64,000 nucleotides of DNA from Alloalcanivorax dieselolei B5 (GTDB lineage: Bacteria; Pseudomonadota; Gammaproteobacteria; Pseudomonadales; Alcanivoracaceae): the NCBI RefSeq assembly GCF_000300005.1, contig NC_018691.1:4421001-4485000 (forward strand). Reading direction: 5' to 3'. The first letter of the stretch is position 1; the number at the start of each line of letters is the position of its first letter. This document shows, piece after piece, positions 55,841 through 64,000 of the stretch. The notes beneath the pieces were generated by a model that did not search any database, was not told where the DNA came from, and saw only the letters and a program-made list of their open reading frames with translations. The position numbers and the translations under genes were made by a program.

Positions 55841-57373
55841 TCAGGTCACGACAAGGCGATAGCCGCTGCTCTGGAAGAACTCCTGCTCCTGTTCCAGATC
55901 CGCCTGGGTCAGCGGGTGCTCGGCCAGCCAGCCTGGCGGGAAGCTCAGGGTCACCACCTCGCCGTCGACGGCCAGGGTCAGCGGCGGCAGCGGCTCGTCG
56001 CTGCGCGCATGGTGCAGGCGACAAGCCAGACGCAGCAGCAGACACAACCGCAGCAGCGGCTCCCGTTCTTCATCGTCCCACTCCGATAGCGCCGACAGCG
56101 GCAGTTTGCGGCGGTGACCACGCACCAGTAGCGCCACCGCCGCCTGTTCCTGGCGCGAGAAGCCGGGCAGGTCGGCGTTGGAAAGCATGTAGGCGCCGTG
56201 CTTGTGGAATTGGCTGTGAGAGACGGTCAGGCCCACTTCATGCAATAACGCCGCCCAGCGCAGGGTGTCCAGCAGGGCCTCATCATTCAGCGACCACTGG
56301 TCCGCCACCGACCGGTGCAACGTCATCACGGTGTCGTGTACGCGGCGCGCCTGGGCCGGCTCCACCCGATAACGATCCATTACCGCCTGCACGCTGCGCT
56401 CACGAACATCCTCGTGGGTAAAACGCCCCAACAGGTCATAGAGCAACCCTTCGCGCAGGGCACCGGCGGATACCGTCATATGGGTAATGCCCAGCTGCCG
56501 GAAGATCCCCAGCAAGATGGCCAGTCCGGAGGCAAAAATCGGCTTGCGGTCCTCGCGCAGGCCTTTCAGGGACAAGGCGTCCACGGAACCGGCTTTCACC
56601 GCCTTGCGGGCAATTTTCTCCAGCGCCTCCACAGTAATGCCCTGATCGGTCAGGCCGCCTTCCTCGCACACCTGGGCAATGGCCTTGATAGTGCCGGAAG
56701 CACCCACCGCCTGGGTCCACCCCATCCGCCGGTAATTGGCCTCGATCGACAGCACTTCCTGGCGGGCGGCGGTGACCGCTCTGGCCATGCCCGATTCGGT
56801 GATACGGCCATCGGCGAAGAAGCGCTGGCGGAAACTGACACAGCCCATATGCAGGGACTCGGTTTCCACTGCCTCGAACCCCTCGCCGATGATCAGCTCA
56901 CTGGACCCGCCGCCAATATCCACCACCAGCCGGCTGCCGCCGTTGGCGGCGAGACTGTGCGCCACACCGAGATAGATCAGGCGCGCTTCTTCGCGGCCGG
57001 CCACCACCTCGATGTCATGGCCCAGAACCTGCTCGGCGCGGGCGATAAACGCCTTGGCGTTACGGGCCATGCGCAGGGTGTTGGTACCCACCACCCGGAC
57101 ATTGCCCCGGCGCACTCCGGTGATCCGCTGAGCAAACCGCGCCAGGCATTCCAGTGCCCGCTGCTGGGTTTCCTCATCCAGCCGGTTATCGCTGTCCAGA
57201 CCGCTGCCCAGCTGCACTTTTTCCGAGAGACCTTCCAGCAGGCGTACTTCTCCCTGATCCTGACGCGCCACCACCATATGAAAACTATTGGAGCCCAGAT
57301 CGATGGCCGCCAGTTGCTCGCCTTGTCGCAAATTGTTCCCTCTCTGCCAAGCTGCGGAAGTGGCGACCGTCAC
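55841..57373 (-). CDS. ppx: Exopolyphosphatase
   Basis: Degrades polyphosphate and possibly pppGpp. ASKHA fold of about 510 residues: phosphate-1 motif AAIDLGSNSFHMVVA, GREEARLIYLGVAHSL, phosphate-2 VVDIGGGSSELIIG, and HD-like C-terminal part (LRWAALLHEVGLTVSHSQFHKHGAYML). No ATG lies near the expected start. GTG at 57373 (510 residues) and TTG at 57331 (496 residues, preceded by AGAGGGA) are both possible; a TTG at 57421 opens the frame. It is divergent from trxA and convergent with ppk. Confidence 0.92.
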   Translation of the reverse strand: MTVATSAAWQRGNNLRQGEQLAAIDLGSNSFHMVVARQDQGEVRLLEGLSEKVQLGSGLDSDNRLDEETQQRALECLARFAQRITGVRRGNVRVVGTNTLRMARNAKAFIARAEQVLGHDIEVVAGREEARLIYLGVAHSLAANGGSRLVVDIGGGSSELIIGEGFEAVETESLHMGCVSFRQRFFADGRITESGMARAVTAARQEVLSIEANYRRMGWTQAVGASGTIKAIAQVCEEGGLTDQGITVEALEKIARKAVKAGSVDALSLKGLREDRKPIFASGLAILLGIFRQLGITHMTVSAGALREGLLYDLLGRFTHEDVRERSVQAVMDRYRVEPAQARRVHDTVMTLHRSVADQWSLNDEALLDTLRWAALLHEVGLTVSHSQFHKHGAYMLSNADLPGFSRQEQAAVALLVRGHRRKLPLSALSEWDDEEREPLLRLCLLLRLACRLHHARSDEPLPPLTLAVDGEVVTLSFPPGWLAEHPLTQADLEQEQEFFQSSGYRLVVT

Positions 57374-57474
57374 CGGCGCGCCCTGTGAGTTGATTTTCGG
57401 CGCCGCAACGGCGCGCCGCAACCAGCAATCGACCTTGCCATAGGGTCCGACTGTCAGCGTAATCGACCCTCACG

Positions 57475-57503
57475 CTTGAAATCCCGCGTTGCCGGCCCGA
57501 TAG
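57475..57503 (+). promoter_or_regulatory. Candidate sigma32-like promoter of trxA
   Basis: CTTGAAA (57475-57481) is an exact -35 match. Fourteen bases later CCCGATAG (57496-57503) fits CCCCATNT at five of seven defined positions. A sigma70 reading (TTGAAA, 19-base spacer, TAGTAT) is the alternative. Confidence 0.4.
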
Positions 57504-57539
57504 TATCAATCCCGCGAAACCCTTAAGCAGGAGATATTC

Positions 57540-57866
57540 ATGAGCGGCGAGATTATCAACGTCACCGACGCCGACTTCGAGGACAAGGTCCTCAAGGCGG
57601 ACGGTCCGGTTCTGGTGGACTACTGGGCACCGTGGTGCGGCCCGTGCAAGATGGTGGCGCCGATCCTGGAAGACCTGTCCAAGGAATACGCCGACAAGCT
57701 GACCATCGCCAAGCTGAACATCGACGAGAACCCGGATACCCCGCGCAAGTACGGCGTACGGGGCATCCCGACTCTCACCGTGTTCAAGAACGGCGACGTC
57801 GAAGCCACCAAAGTGGGGGCGCTGTCCAAGTCCCAGCTCTCCGCTTTCCTGGACAGCACCCTGTAG
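57540..57866 (+). CDS. trxA: Thioredoxin 1
   Basis: General disulfide reductase, 108 residues. The active site WCGPC is at 32-36 ([16 protein letters not shown]), the buried Asp is in LVDYW, and the cis-proline is in [12 protein letters not shown]. Start ATG with GCAGGAGA upstream. Followed by a hairpin and then the long rho leader. trxA-rho linkage is conserved in gammaproteobacteria. Confidence 0.96.
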   Translation: MSGEIINVTDADFEDKVLKADGPVLVDYWAPWCGPCKMVAPILEDLSKEYADKLTIAKLNIDENPDTPRKYGVRGIPTLTVFKNGDVEATKVGALSKSQLSAFLDSTL

Positions 57867-57883
57867 TACGCTGTCAGTCCCGG

Positions 57884-57929
57884 CCAGCCCGTAATCAATT
57901 CGTCCCCGATCAGTTTGATTATGGGCTGG
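57884..57929. terminator. Hairpin after trxA
   Basis: 15-bp arms (57884-57898 CCAGCCCGTAATCAA and 57915-57929) pair with one G-T wobble; no T-run follows. Confidence 0.55.
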
Positions 57930-58316
57930 ACAGGCGCCGACTCACGGTGGTACATTCCAAAACCAGCGTTTTCGCACCCTCAAGCAGGGGATCTCTAATT
58001 CGTTTGTTCTTGAGTTAAGATTCACCCATGGCCTCGCGTCAGGGGCGGCATCGGTGGGTGATTTTCGGCAGGGGGACATCCCTTCATTATCCATGATTCG
58101 ACAACGGGCCTGAGCACACCGGCCGGATGTCCTGATATTTCCCACCGAAACCTCACGAACCAATCAATTAGAGATTTCCACGGCTTTGCCGGCTAAGCGC
58201 TCCAGAACGACGTGCCCTCATCGTAGGGACAACGAATCCGATAATCGGACTTTCATAAAACAACACCGTCCCCAGGTGTTTTCCAATCATTCATTCTCTA
58301 GACACCCAACACACCA
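57930..58316 (+). promoter_or_regulatory. Long structured leader of rho
   Basis: The 387 bases before rho contain no convincing gene. Two nested complementary pairs can form a long-range stem: TCGGTGGG (58051-58058) with CCCACCGA (58141-58148), and inside it GGACATCC (58074-58081) with GGATGTCC (58125-58132). A small hairpin TCCGA-TCGGA (58237-58249) follows near the start. TTAAGAT (58015-58021) is a possible -10. A long leader is normal for rho, which autoregulates by premature termination, and attenuating leaders have been described upstream of Pseudomonas rho. Confidence 0.55.
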
Positions 58317-59576
58317 ATGAATCTGACCGAACTGAAGCAGAAGCCTATTGGCGAACTCCTGGACATCGCCAAGGAACTGGGCCTGGAAAACCTGGCCCGT
58401 ACCCGCAAACAAGACGTCATCTTCTCGATTCTGAAGAGAGCCGCCAAAAACGGCTCGGACATTTACGGCGACGGCGTCTTGGAGATTCTTCAGGATGGCT
58501 TTGGCTTTTTACGTTCCGCCGAAGGCTCCTATCTGGCGGGACCGGATGACATCTATGTGTCACCGAGCCAGATTCGTCGCTTCAATCTGCGCACCGGCGA
58601 TACCATTTCCGGCAAGATCCGGCCTCCCAAGGATGGCGAACGCTATTTCGCCATGCTCAAGGTCAACGAGATCAATTTCGACAAGCCGGAAAACGCCAAG
58701 AACAAGATTCTGTTTGAAAACCTGACGCCGCTGTTTCCCACCGAGCGGCTGGTCATGGAAGTGGGCAACGGCTCCACCGAGGACATCACCGCCCGGGTGA
58801 TCGATCTGGTGGCGCCGATCGGCAAAGGGCAACGCGGCCTGATCGTGGCCCCGCCGAAAGCCGGTAAAACCATGCTCCTGCAGAACATCGCCCACTCCAT
58901 CGCCCGCAACAACCCCGAATCCCACATGATCGTGCTGCTGATCGACGAACGTCCCGAAGAGGTGACGGAGATGTCGCGCACGGTACGCGGTGAGGTCGTG
59001 GCCTCCACCTTCGACGAACCGCCCGCTCGCCACGTGCAAGTAGCGGAAATGGTGATCGAAAAGGCCAAGCGTCTGGTCGAGCACAAGCAGGACGTGATCA
59101 TCCTGCTGGATTCCATCACTCGTCTGGCGCGCGCCTACAACACCGTGCAGCCCAGCTCCGGCAAGGTTCTGACCGGTGGTGTGGATGCCCACGCCCTGGA
59201 GAAACCGAAACGTTTCTTCGGTGCCGCCCGGAACATCGAGGAAGGGGGCAGCCTGACCATTCTCGCCACCGCGCTGGTGGAAACCGGCTCCAAGATGGAC
59301 GAGGTAATCTACGAGGAGTTCAAGGGCACCGGCAACATGGAACTGCACCTGGACCGCAAGGTATCCGAAAAGCGTGTGTTCCCGGCCATCAACATCAGGA
59401 AGTCCGGCACCCGTCGCGAAGAGCGGCTGGTCAGCGAAGACGAACTGCAGAAGATGTGGATCCTACGCAAAGTGCTGCATCCGATGGATGAGATCGGCGC
59501 CATGGAGTTCCTGTTGGACCGCATGAAACAGACCAAGACCAATCTGGAATTCTTCGAGTCAATGAAGCGCAAATAA
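58317..59576 (+). CDS. rho: Transcription termination factor Rho
   Basis: Hexameric RNA helicase, 419 residues like E. coli Rho. N-terminal [31 protein letters not shown]-binding S1-like fold ([45 protein letters not shown]), Walker [11 protein letters not shown], and the Q- and R-loop regions ([30 protein letters not shown]). The ATG closely follows AACACACCA; the ribosome site is weak, consistent with control of translation or leader structure. Confidence 0.97.
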   Translation: MNLTELKQKPIGELLDIAKELGLENLARTRKQDVIFSILKRAAKNGSDIYGDGVLEILQDGFGFLRSAEGSYLAGPDDIYVSPSQIRRFNLRTGDTISGKIRPPKDGERYFAMLKVNEINFDKPENAKNKILFENLTPLFPTERLVMEVGNGSTEDITARVIDLVAPIGKGQRGLIVAPPKAGKTMLLQNIAHSIARNNPESHMIVLLIDERPEEVTEMSRTVRGEVVASTFDEPPARHVQVAEMVIEKAKRLVEHKQDVIILLDSITRLARAYNTVQPSSGKVLTGGVDAHALEKPKRFFGAARNIEEGGSLTILATALVETGSKMDEVIYEEFKGTGNMELHLDRKVSEKRVFPAINIRKSGTRREERLVSEDELQKMWILRKVLHPMDEIGAMEFLLDRMKQTKTNLEFFESMKRK

Positions 59577-59600
59577 TCCGCGCTGACCTCGAGAAAGACA

Positions 59601-59640
59601 GCGAAAGGCCCGTCCCGGATACCCGAGACGGGCCTTTCGC
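59601..59640. terminator. Bidirectional terminator rho/ycaC
   Basis: 14-bp arms GCGAAAGGCCCGTC (59601-59614) and GACGGGCCTTTCGC (59627-59640) with a 12-base loop. The right side runs into TTTCGCGTTCT. It lies 25 bases after rho and 15 before the convergent ycaC. Confidence 0.75.
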
Positions 59641-59654
59641 GTTCTCACACCGGA

Positions 59655-60281
59655 TTATTTACCGGCGGTGAGCGTGTTGTAGCTGGTCATCAGATTCCGG
59701 TAATCCGGAATATGTTTCGAGAACAGCGCAGCCAGCCCTTCAACGTCGTTACGCCAGTCACGGTGCAGTTCGCAGGCGGTACCGAACCAGGTCATCAGTT
59801 GCGCGCCGGCGGCGGACATCCGATCCCAGGCGGCATCCCGGGTAAGCGGATCGAAGGTACCGGAGGCATCGGTAACCACGAACACCTCGAAATCCTCCTC
59901 CAGTGCCGACAGAGCCGGAAAGGCCACACACACTTCCGTCACCACACCCGCGATGATCAGTTGCTTCTTGCCGGTGGCTTTCACCGCCTTGACGAAATCC
60001 TCGTTATCCCAGGCGTTGATCTGACCCGGCCGGGCGATGTACGGCGCATCGGGGAACAGCGCTTTCAGTTCCGGGATCAGCGGACCGTTGGGGCCGTCCT
60101 CGAAGCTGGTGGTCAGGATGGTGGGCAGATTGAAGTACTTGGCCAGATCCGCCAGCGCCAGCACGTTGTTGTTGAACTTGTCCGGCTCGATGTCCCGAAC
60201 CAGCGACAACAAGCCTGCCTGATGATCAACCAATAACACGGCGGCATCATCTTTGTTCAAACGGTTGTATTGCTTACCCAT
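59655..60281 (-). CDS. ycaC: Isochorismatase-family hydrolase YcaC
   Basis: A 208-residue hydrolase very similar to E. coli YcaC (208): NKDDAAVLLVDHQAGLLSLVRD, PTILTTSFEDGPNGPL, and the nucleophile Cys in GVVTEVCVAFPALSALE. Function unknown, though YcaC is often induced by stress. The ATG at 60281 follows GAGGAGA; a frame to 60296 is longer without a ribosome site. It is divergent from a LysR regulator. Confidence 0.9.
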   Translation of the reverse strand: MGKQYNRLNKDDAAVLLVDHQAGLLSLVRDIEPDKFNNNVLALADLAKYFNLPTILTTSFEDGPNGPLIPELKALFPDAPYIARPGQINAWDNEDFVKAVKATGKKQLIIAGVVTEVCVAFPALSALEEDFEVFVVTDASGTFDPLTRDAAWDRMSAAGAQLMTWFGTACELHRDWRNDVEGLAALFSKHIPDYRNLMTSYNTLTAGK

Positions 60282-60385
60282 GATCAATCTCCTCAATTGG
60301 TTTGCCTTGCCCGTTGGGTTATCGCTGCCGACAACCTCGTCGAAGGATCAAGATATCGCGGGTGCGAACATCTTGATGATCATGT

Positions 60386-60448
60386 TATTAATGGAACTCT
60401 GAGTCGTGTAGATAGTAAATTTGTCACTCAGTGTTCTATTAATGGAAC
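60386..60448. promoter_or_regulatory. Two repeated TATTAATGGAAC sites in the ycaC/lysR gap
   Basis: TATTAATGGAAC occurs at 60386-60397 and 60437-60448, 51 bases apart (about five helical turns). The second extends into a near-palindrome GTTCTATTAATGGAAC (60433-60448). They lie in the divergent gap, as LysR-type sites do. Confidence 0.5.
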
Positions 60449-60464
60449 GATAACAGGCCTGATC

Positions 60465-61370
60465 TTGGAAAACCTCAACGACCTCTATTACTACGTGAAG
60501 ACCGTGGAACACGGCGGTTTTGCCCCCGCCGGCCGCGCCCTGGGCCAGCCGAAATCGAAACTCAGCCGGCGCGTGGCGGCGCTGGAGGAACGCCTGGGCG
60601 TGCGTCTGTTACACCGCTCCACCCGGCATTTCTCCGTCACGGAGATCGGGCGCACCTACTACGACCACTGCAAGGCGATGCTGGTGGAAGCCGAGGCCGC
60701 CCAGGACGCCATAGACAGCGTACGCGCCAGCCCCAAAGGGGTCATCCGGCTGACCTGCCCGGTGACCCTGCTGCATGTGCATATTGGCGCCTTCCTGGCG
60801 GACTTCATGACCCGCTACCCGGAAGTCACCGTGCATCTGGAAGCCACCAATCGGCGCGTGGATGTGATCAACGAGGGCATTGATGTGGCGATTCGGGTGC
60901 GGCCTCCGCCGCTGGAAGACAGTGATCTGGTGCTGAAGGTGCTCTCGGACCGCCATCCGGCAATGGTGGCCAGCCCGGCAATGGTGGCGCGTCACGGGCT
61001 ACCGGCAACGCCTGAAGCGCTGAGTGAATGGCCGAGCCTGGCACTGAGCAACCCGCAATCCAGCTATGTCTGGGTTCTGTACGGCCCCGATGAGCACCAG
61101 GCCACCGTGCCTCACCATCCCCGCTTCGTCACCACCGACATGATTGCCCTGCGCCGGGCGGCGGTGGCGGGAGTAGGCGTGGTGCAGTTGCCGTTGCTGG
61201 CCGTGCGTCGGCAGTTGGACGACGGCAGCCTGATTCATCTGCTGCCGGACTGGGCACCACGCCGGGATATCATCCACGCGGTGTTTCCATCACGACGGGG
61301 CCTGTTACCGGCGGTGCGGACCCTGATCGACGAACTGGCTCTGTTTTACCAGTCCTTCGAGGAACGCTGA
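60465..61370 (+). CDS. LysR-family transcriptional regulator
   Basis: A 301-residue regulator. N-terminal winged helix (LENLNDLYYYVKTVEHGGFAPAGRALGQPKSKLSRRVAALEERLGVRLLHRSTR, 1-58) and a LysR substrate-binding domain (about 88-295; GVIRLTCPVTLLH, DVAIRVRPPPLEDSDL). Start TTG at 60465 is inferred because the helix-turn-helix starts at once and no ATG is near. Divergent from ycaC, likely its regulator. Confidence 0.85.
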   Translation: MENLNDLYYYVKTVEHGGFAPAGRALGQPKSKLSRRVAALEERLGVRLLHRSTRHFSVTEIGRTYYDHCKAMLVEAEAAQDAIDSVRASPKGVIRLTCPVTLLHVHIGAFLADFMTRYPEVTVHLEATNRRVDVINEGIDVAIRVRPPPLEDSDLVLKVLSDRHPAMVASPAMVARHGLPATPEALSEWPSLALSNPQSSYVWVLYGPDEHQATVPHHPRFVTTDMIALRRAAVAGVGVVQLPLLAVRRQLDDGSLIHLLPDWAPRRDIIHAVFPSRRGLLPAVRTLIDELALFYQSFEER

Positions 61371-61420
61371 ACGGACAGCCTCCCCCGCTTTTGCCGCACC
61401 ACCACAACTCGCGGGCGGGA

Positions 61421-62338
61421 TCAGTGGATAAACAGCCAGTAGAACAGCGCACCGATCATCACCCACTTGAGAATGTAGTACAGGCCGCGGTTACGCTTCT
61501 TCAGATCCTTGGCTTTGGCCCGGGCCTTGTAGACCACATCGAACACTTTATTCAGCAGGCCGACGCGATCCCCCGCCATATTCTCCGTACTGGTGGCGCG
61601 CACCACCACGGTCTTGAAGACCCGGTTGATGGCCGTGGCAAAACGGTAACGCAACGGCCGTTCCACATCGCAGAACAGGATCAGCCGATCCTGATCGGTG
61701 TTGTTTTCCGCCCAATGGATGAAGGTTTCATCGAACACCACGTCTTTACCGTCGTGCCAGACGTGCTGCTCACCGTCGACGTAGATGGCGCAGCGGTCGT
61801 CGTTGGGGGTCACCAGGCCCAGGTGATAACGCAGGGAGCCCGCGAACGGATCACGGTGCCTGCCCAGCTTGGCGCCGGCGGGCAACATGGCGAACATGGC
61901 CGCGTTGACGCTGGGCACCTGATTGACCAGCGCCACCGAACGGGGACACAGCGCTTCCGCGGAAGGCTGGGAATCGTCGTACCATTTCAGATAGAAGCGC
62001 TTCCAGCCGGTACGGAAAAACGAATGAAACGCCAGATCATTATCGCTGGCGGCCTGGCGAATATAGCCTTCGTCGAACAGCTTCATGGCCTCGTCGCGGA
62101 AGACTTGCCAGTTGTCGCGCAGCAAATCCAGGTCGGGGAAGGCGGAACAGTCCAGTAACGGCGTGTTTTCCACTTCGCTGGTGGCGTACACGAAGCAGTT
62201 ATAGGGCCCCATGATGGTGGAATGATCCAACAACTGGCGGCTGAAGGAATGCCGGATCCGACCGCGAAAATGCACATAGGTCCCGCACACGATGAAGGTG
62301 TACAACACCAGCATCTTTCCTGACCATAACCATGCCAC
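61421..62338 (-). CDS. lpxO: LpxO-like aspartyl/asparaginyl beta-hydroxylase
   Basis: A 305-residue Fe(II)/2-oxoglutarate dioxygenase anchored by hydrophobic N- and C-terminal segments (about 5-20 and 285-303). Iron-binding motif HRDPF in [18 protein letters not shown], second His in [26 protein letters not shown]. The double-anchored form resembles LpxO, which 2-hydroxylates lipid A acyl chains. The symbol is a family-level call; peptide hydroxylases of the same family are the alternative. Confidence 0.8.
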   Translation of the reverse strand: MAWLWSGKMLVLYTFIVCGTYVHFRGRIRHSFSRQLLDHSTIMGPYNCFVYATSEVENTPLLDCSAFPDLDLLRDNWQVFRDEAMKLFDEGYIRQAASDNDLAFHSFFRTGWKRFYLKWYDDSQPSAEALCPRSVALVNQVPSVNAAMFAMLPAGAKLGRHRDPFAGSLRYHLGLVTPNDDRCAIYVDGEQHVWHDGKDVVFDETFIHWAENNTDQDRLILFCDVERPLRYRFATAINRVFKTVVVRATSTENMAGDRVGLLNKVFDVVYKARAKAKDLKKRNRGLYYILKWVMIGALFYWLFIH

Positions 62339-62446
62339 GAGTCATCCTCCCCTGGGCTGAGCGGTGTACAAAGCGGTATTGTACACCCGGACTGTGGCAA
62401 CATAGTGTTAACATTTTTTCATCTTGACCGGGAAAGTAAATCGCCC

Positions 62447-63913
62447 ATGAAATACCGCGATCTGCGCGACTTCATTCAGCAACTGGAACAGCAAGGCGAA
62501 TTGAAACGGATCCAAGCCGCCGTGGATCCGCGCCTGGAAATGACGGAAATCTGCGACCGTACCCTCAAGGCCGGCGGCCCGGCGTTGTTGTTCGAAAACC
62601 CCAAAGGCTTTTCCATTCCGGTTTTGGGCAATCTGTTTGGCACCGAGCGCCGGGTGGCACTGGGTATGGGCCGGGATTCCATCGATGAACTGAGAGAATT
62701 GGGAGAGTTGCTGGCGTTTCTCAAGGAGCCGGAGCCGCCCAAGGGATTCCGTGACGCCTGGAGCAAACTGCCGATTTTCCGCAAGGTCCTGAGCATGGGA
62801 CCGAAGCTGCTGAGCAGCGCGCCCTGCCAGGAACAGGTACTCGAAGGCGGCGACGTGGACCTGTTCCAACTGCCGATCCAGACCTGCTGGCCGGAAGACG
62901 CCGGCCCCCTGGTGACCTGGCCGCTGGTGATTACCCGTGGCCCCAACAAGGAGCGTCAGAATCTGGGGATTTACCGCCAGCAACTGATCGGCCGCAATAA
63001 ACTGATCATGCGCTGGCTGAGCCACCGCGGCGGCGCCCTGGATTTCCAGGAATGGCGTCAGGCCCATCCCGGTGAGCCGTTCCCGGTGGCAGTGGCGTTG
63101 GGCGCCGATCCGGCCACCATTCTCGGCGCGGTGACGCCGGTACCGGATACCCTCAGCGAATACGCTTTCGCCGGGTTGTTGCGTGGCGGCAAAACCGAAC
63201 TGATCAAGGCCATCGGCTCTGACCTGCAGGTTCCCGCCAGCGCCGAGTTCGTGCTGGAAGGGCATATTTATCCCAACGAGTACGCCGACGAGGGCCCCTT
63301 CGGCGACCATACCGGCTATTACAATGAAGTGGAGCGTTTCCCGGTCTTCACGGTGGAGCGCATCACCCACCGCCGCGACCCGATCTACCACAGCACCTAC
63401 ACCGGCCGTCCCCCGGATGAGCCTGCGGTGCTGGGTCTGGCGATGAACGAGATCTTCGTGCCGATCCTGAAAAAGCAGTTCCCGGAAATCGAGGATTTCT
63501 ACCTGCCGCCGGAGGGCTGCTCCTACCGCATGGCGGTGGTGACCATGAAGAAGCAATACCCCGGCCATGCCAAAAGGGTAATGATGGGGGTGTGGTCGTT
63601 CCTGCGGCAGTTCATGTACACCAAATTCGTCATTGTCTGCGACGACGACGTCAACGCCCGCGACTGGAAGGACGTGATCTGGGCCATTACCACCCGCATG
63701 GACCCCCGGCGCGACACCGTGCTGGTGGACAATACCCCCATCGATTATCTGGATTTCGCCTCCCCAGTGGCGGGGCTGGGCTCGAAGATGGGGTTGGACG
63801 CCACCAGCAAATGGCCCGGCGAGACCGACAGGGAATGGGGCCGTGCCATTACCATGAGCGAAACCGTGAAGATGCGGGTGGATGAGATCTGGGACAGCCT
63901 CGGCATCGACTAG
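62447..63913 (+). CDS. ubiD: 3-octaprenyl-4-hydroxybenzoate decarboxylase UbiD
   Basis: Decarboxylase of ubiquinone synthesis using prenylated FMN from UbiX. The 488 residues match E. coli UbiD (497): [45 protein letters not shown], and the active-site Arg/Glu region [17 protein letters not shown]. The C-terminal half includes [26 protein letters not shown]. The ATG at 62447 gives the family N-terminus. The next gene starts about 45 bases on. Confidence 0.95.
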   Translation: MKYRDLRDFIQQLEQQGELKRIQAAVDPRLEMTEICDRTLKAGGPALLFENPKGFSIPVLGNLFGTERRVALGMGRDSIDELRELGELLAFLKEPEPPKGFRDAWSKLPIFRKVLSMGPKLLSSAPCQEQVLEGGDVDLFQLPIQTCWPEDAGPLVTWPLVITRGPNKERQNLGIYRQQLIGRNKLIMRWLSHRGGALDFQEWRQAHPGEPFPVAVALGADPATILGAVTPVPDTLSEYAFAGLLRGGKTELIKAIGSDLQVPASAEFVLEGHIYPNEYADEGPFGDHTGYYNEVERFPVFTVERITHRRDPIYHSTYTGRPPDEPAVLGLAMNEIFVPILKKQFPEIEDFYLPPEGCSYRMAVVTMKKQYPGHAKRVMMGVWSFLRQFMYTKFVIVCDDDVNARDWKDVIWAITTRMDPRRDTVLVDNTPIDYLDFASPVAGLGSKMGLDATSKWPGETDREWGRAITMSETVKMRVDEIWDSLGID

Positions 63914-63957
63914 CCGGCGGGCTGTGCCACAAACCGCCCGGTACCGACGAGGACGCG

Positions 63958-64000
63958 ATGATGAGCTGGAGCCCGCAAGACATTCCGGACCAACAATCCC
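63958..64000 (+). CDS. Start of a further gene, cut by the window edge
   Basis: GAGG followed by two adjacent ATG codons (63958 and 63961) opens a frame reading MMSWSPQDIPDQQS to the window end. Too short to identify. Confidence 0.4.
   Translation, partial: MMSWSPQDIPDQQS

Overview
The window is about 64 kb of GC-rich, gene-dense chromosome from a gammaproteobacterium. Three blocks follow a gene order that I recall from Pseudomonas: priA-argS-SPOR-hslVU; hemYXDC-algR-algZ-argH; and rnk, lptM-lysA-dapF-DUF484-xerC-HAD, with hemB-ppk-ppx-trxA-rho and ubiD nearby. A BVMO-type monooxygenase resembling AlmA (long-chain alkane oxidation) together with the Pseudomonas-like order suggests an Alcanivorax/Alloalcanivorax-type organism. 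That assignment is inference from protein resemblance. I saw no phage, IS element, integrase other than XerC, CRISPR array, rRNA or tRNA.

Layout. 1-11.5 kb: priA (cut at the left edge), an EmrAB-like efflux pair, argS with a SPOR protein, the HslVU protease behind a sigma32-like promoter, and ilvD. 11.6-15.2 kb: an IclR regulator divergent from a GabD-type aldehyde dehydrogenase and an iron alcohol dehydrogenase, which together look like a hydroxy-acid/diol oxidation module. 15.3-21 kb: MAPEG protein, methyltransferase, 2Fe-2S flavin reductase and pqiABC. 21-28.6 kb: haem genes hemYXDC, the LytTR two-component pair algR/algZ, and argH. 28.6-39.5 kb: the accessory part, with a vapBC toxin-antitoxin pair and two complete fecI-fecR-TonB-receptor modules in the same orientation, each behind a Fur-box-like site. 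Between the two modules lie an SRPBCC protein, a TetR regulator and NnrU. 39.5-52 kb: YbaK, rnk behind a leader attenuator, lptM-lysA, rlmJ, a hydrolase plus AlmA-like monooxygenase with divergent TetR, dapF-DUF484-xerC-yigB-yqcC, and greB-DUF502-elbB. 52-64 kb: hemB, ppk behind a three-repeat Pho box, ppx, trxA, rho with a long structured leader, ycaC, a LysR regulator, an LpxO-like hydroxylase and ubiD.

The non-coding DNA is informative. Three related REP-like hairpins lie between convergent gene pairs (pqiC/hemY, yqcC/elbB, ppk/ppx). Further inverted repeats follow argH, lysA and rho. Candidate operators sit in the divergent gaps next to the IclR, TetR and LysR genes. The most unusual gene is the AlmA-like monooxygenase, which carries an in-frame internal deletion of roughly 50 residues, including the GGTW-type FAD-binding segment. 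I did not find a clearly new multi-gene system. The best leads are the deleted monooxygenase, the rnk and rho leaders, the convergent-gene REP hairpins and the duplicated iron-signalling modules.
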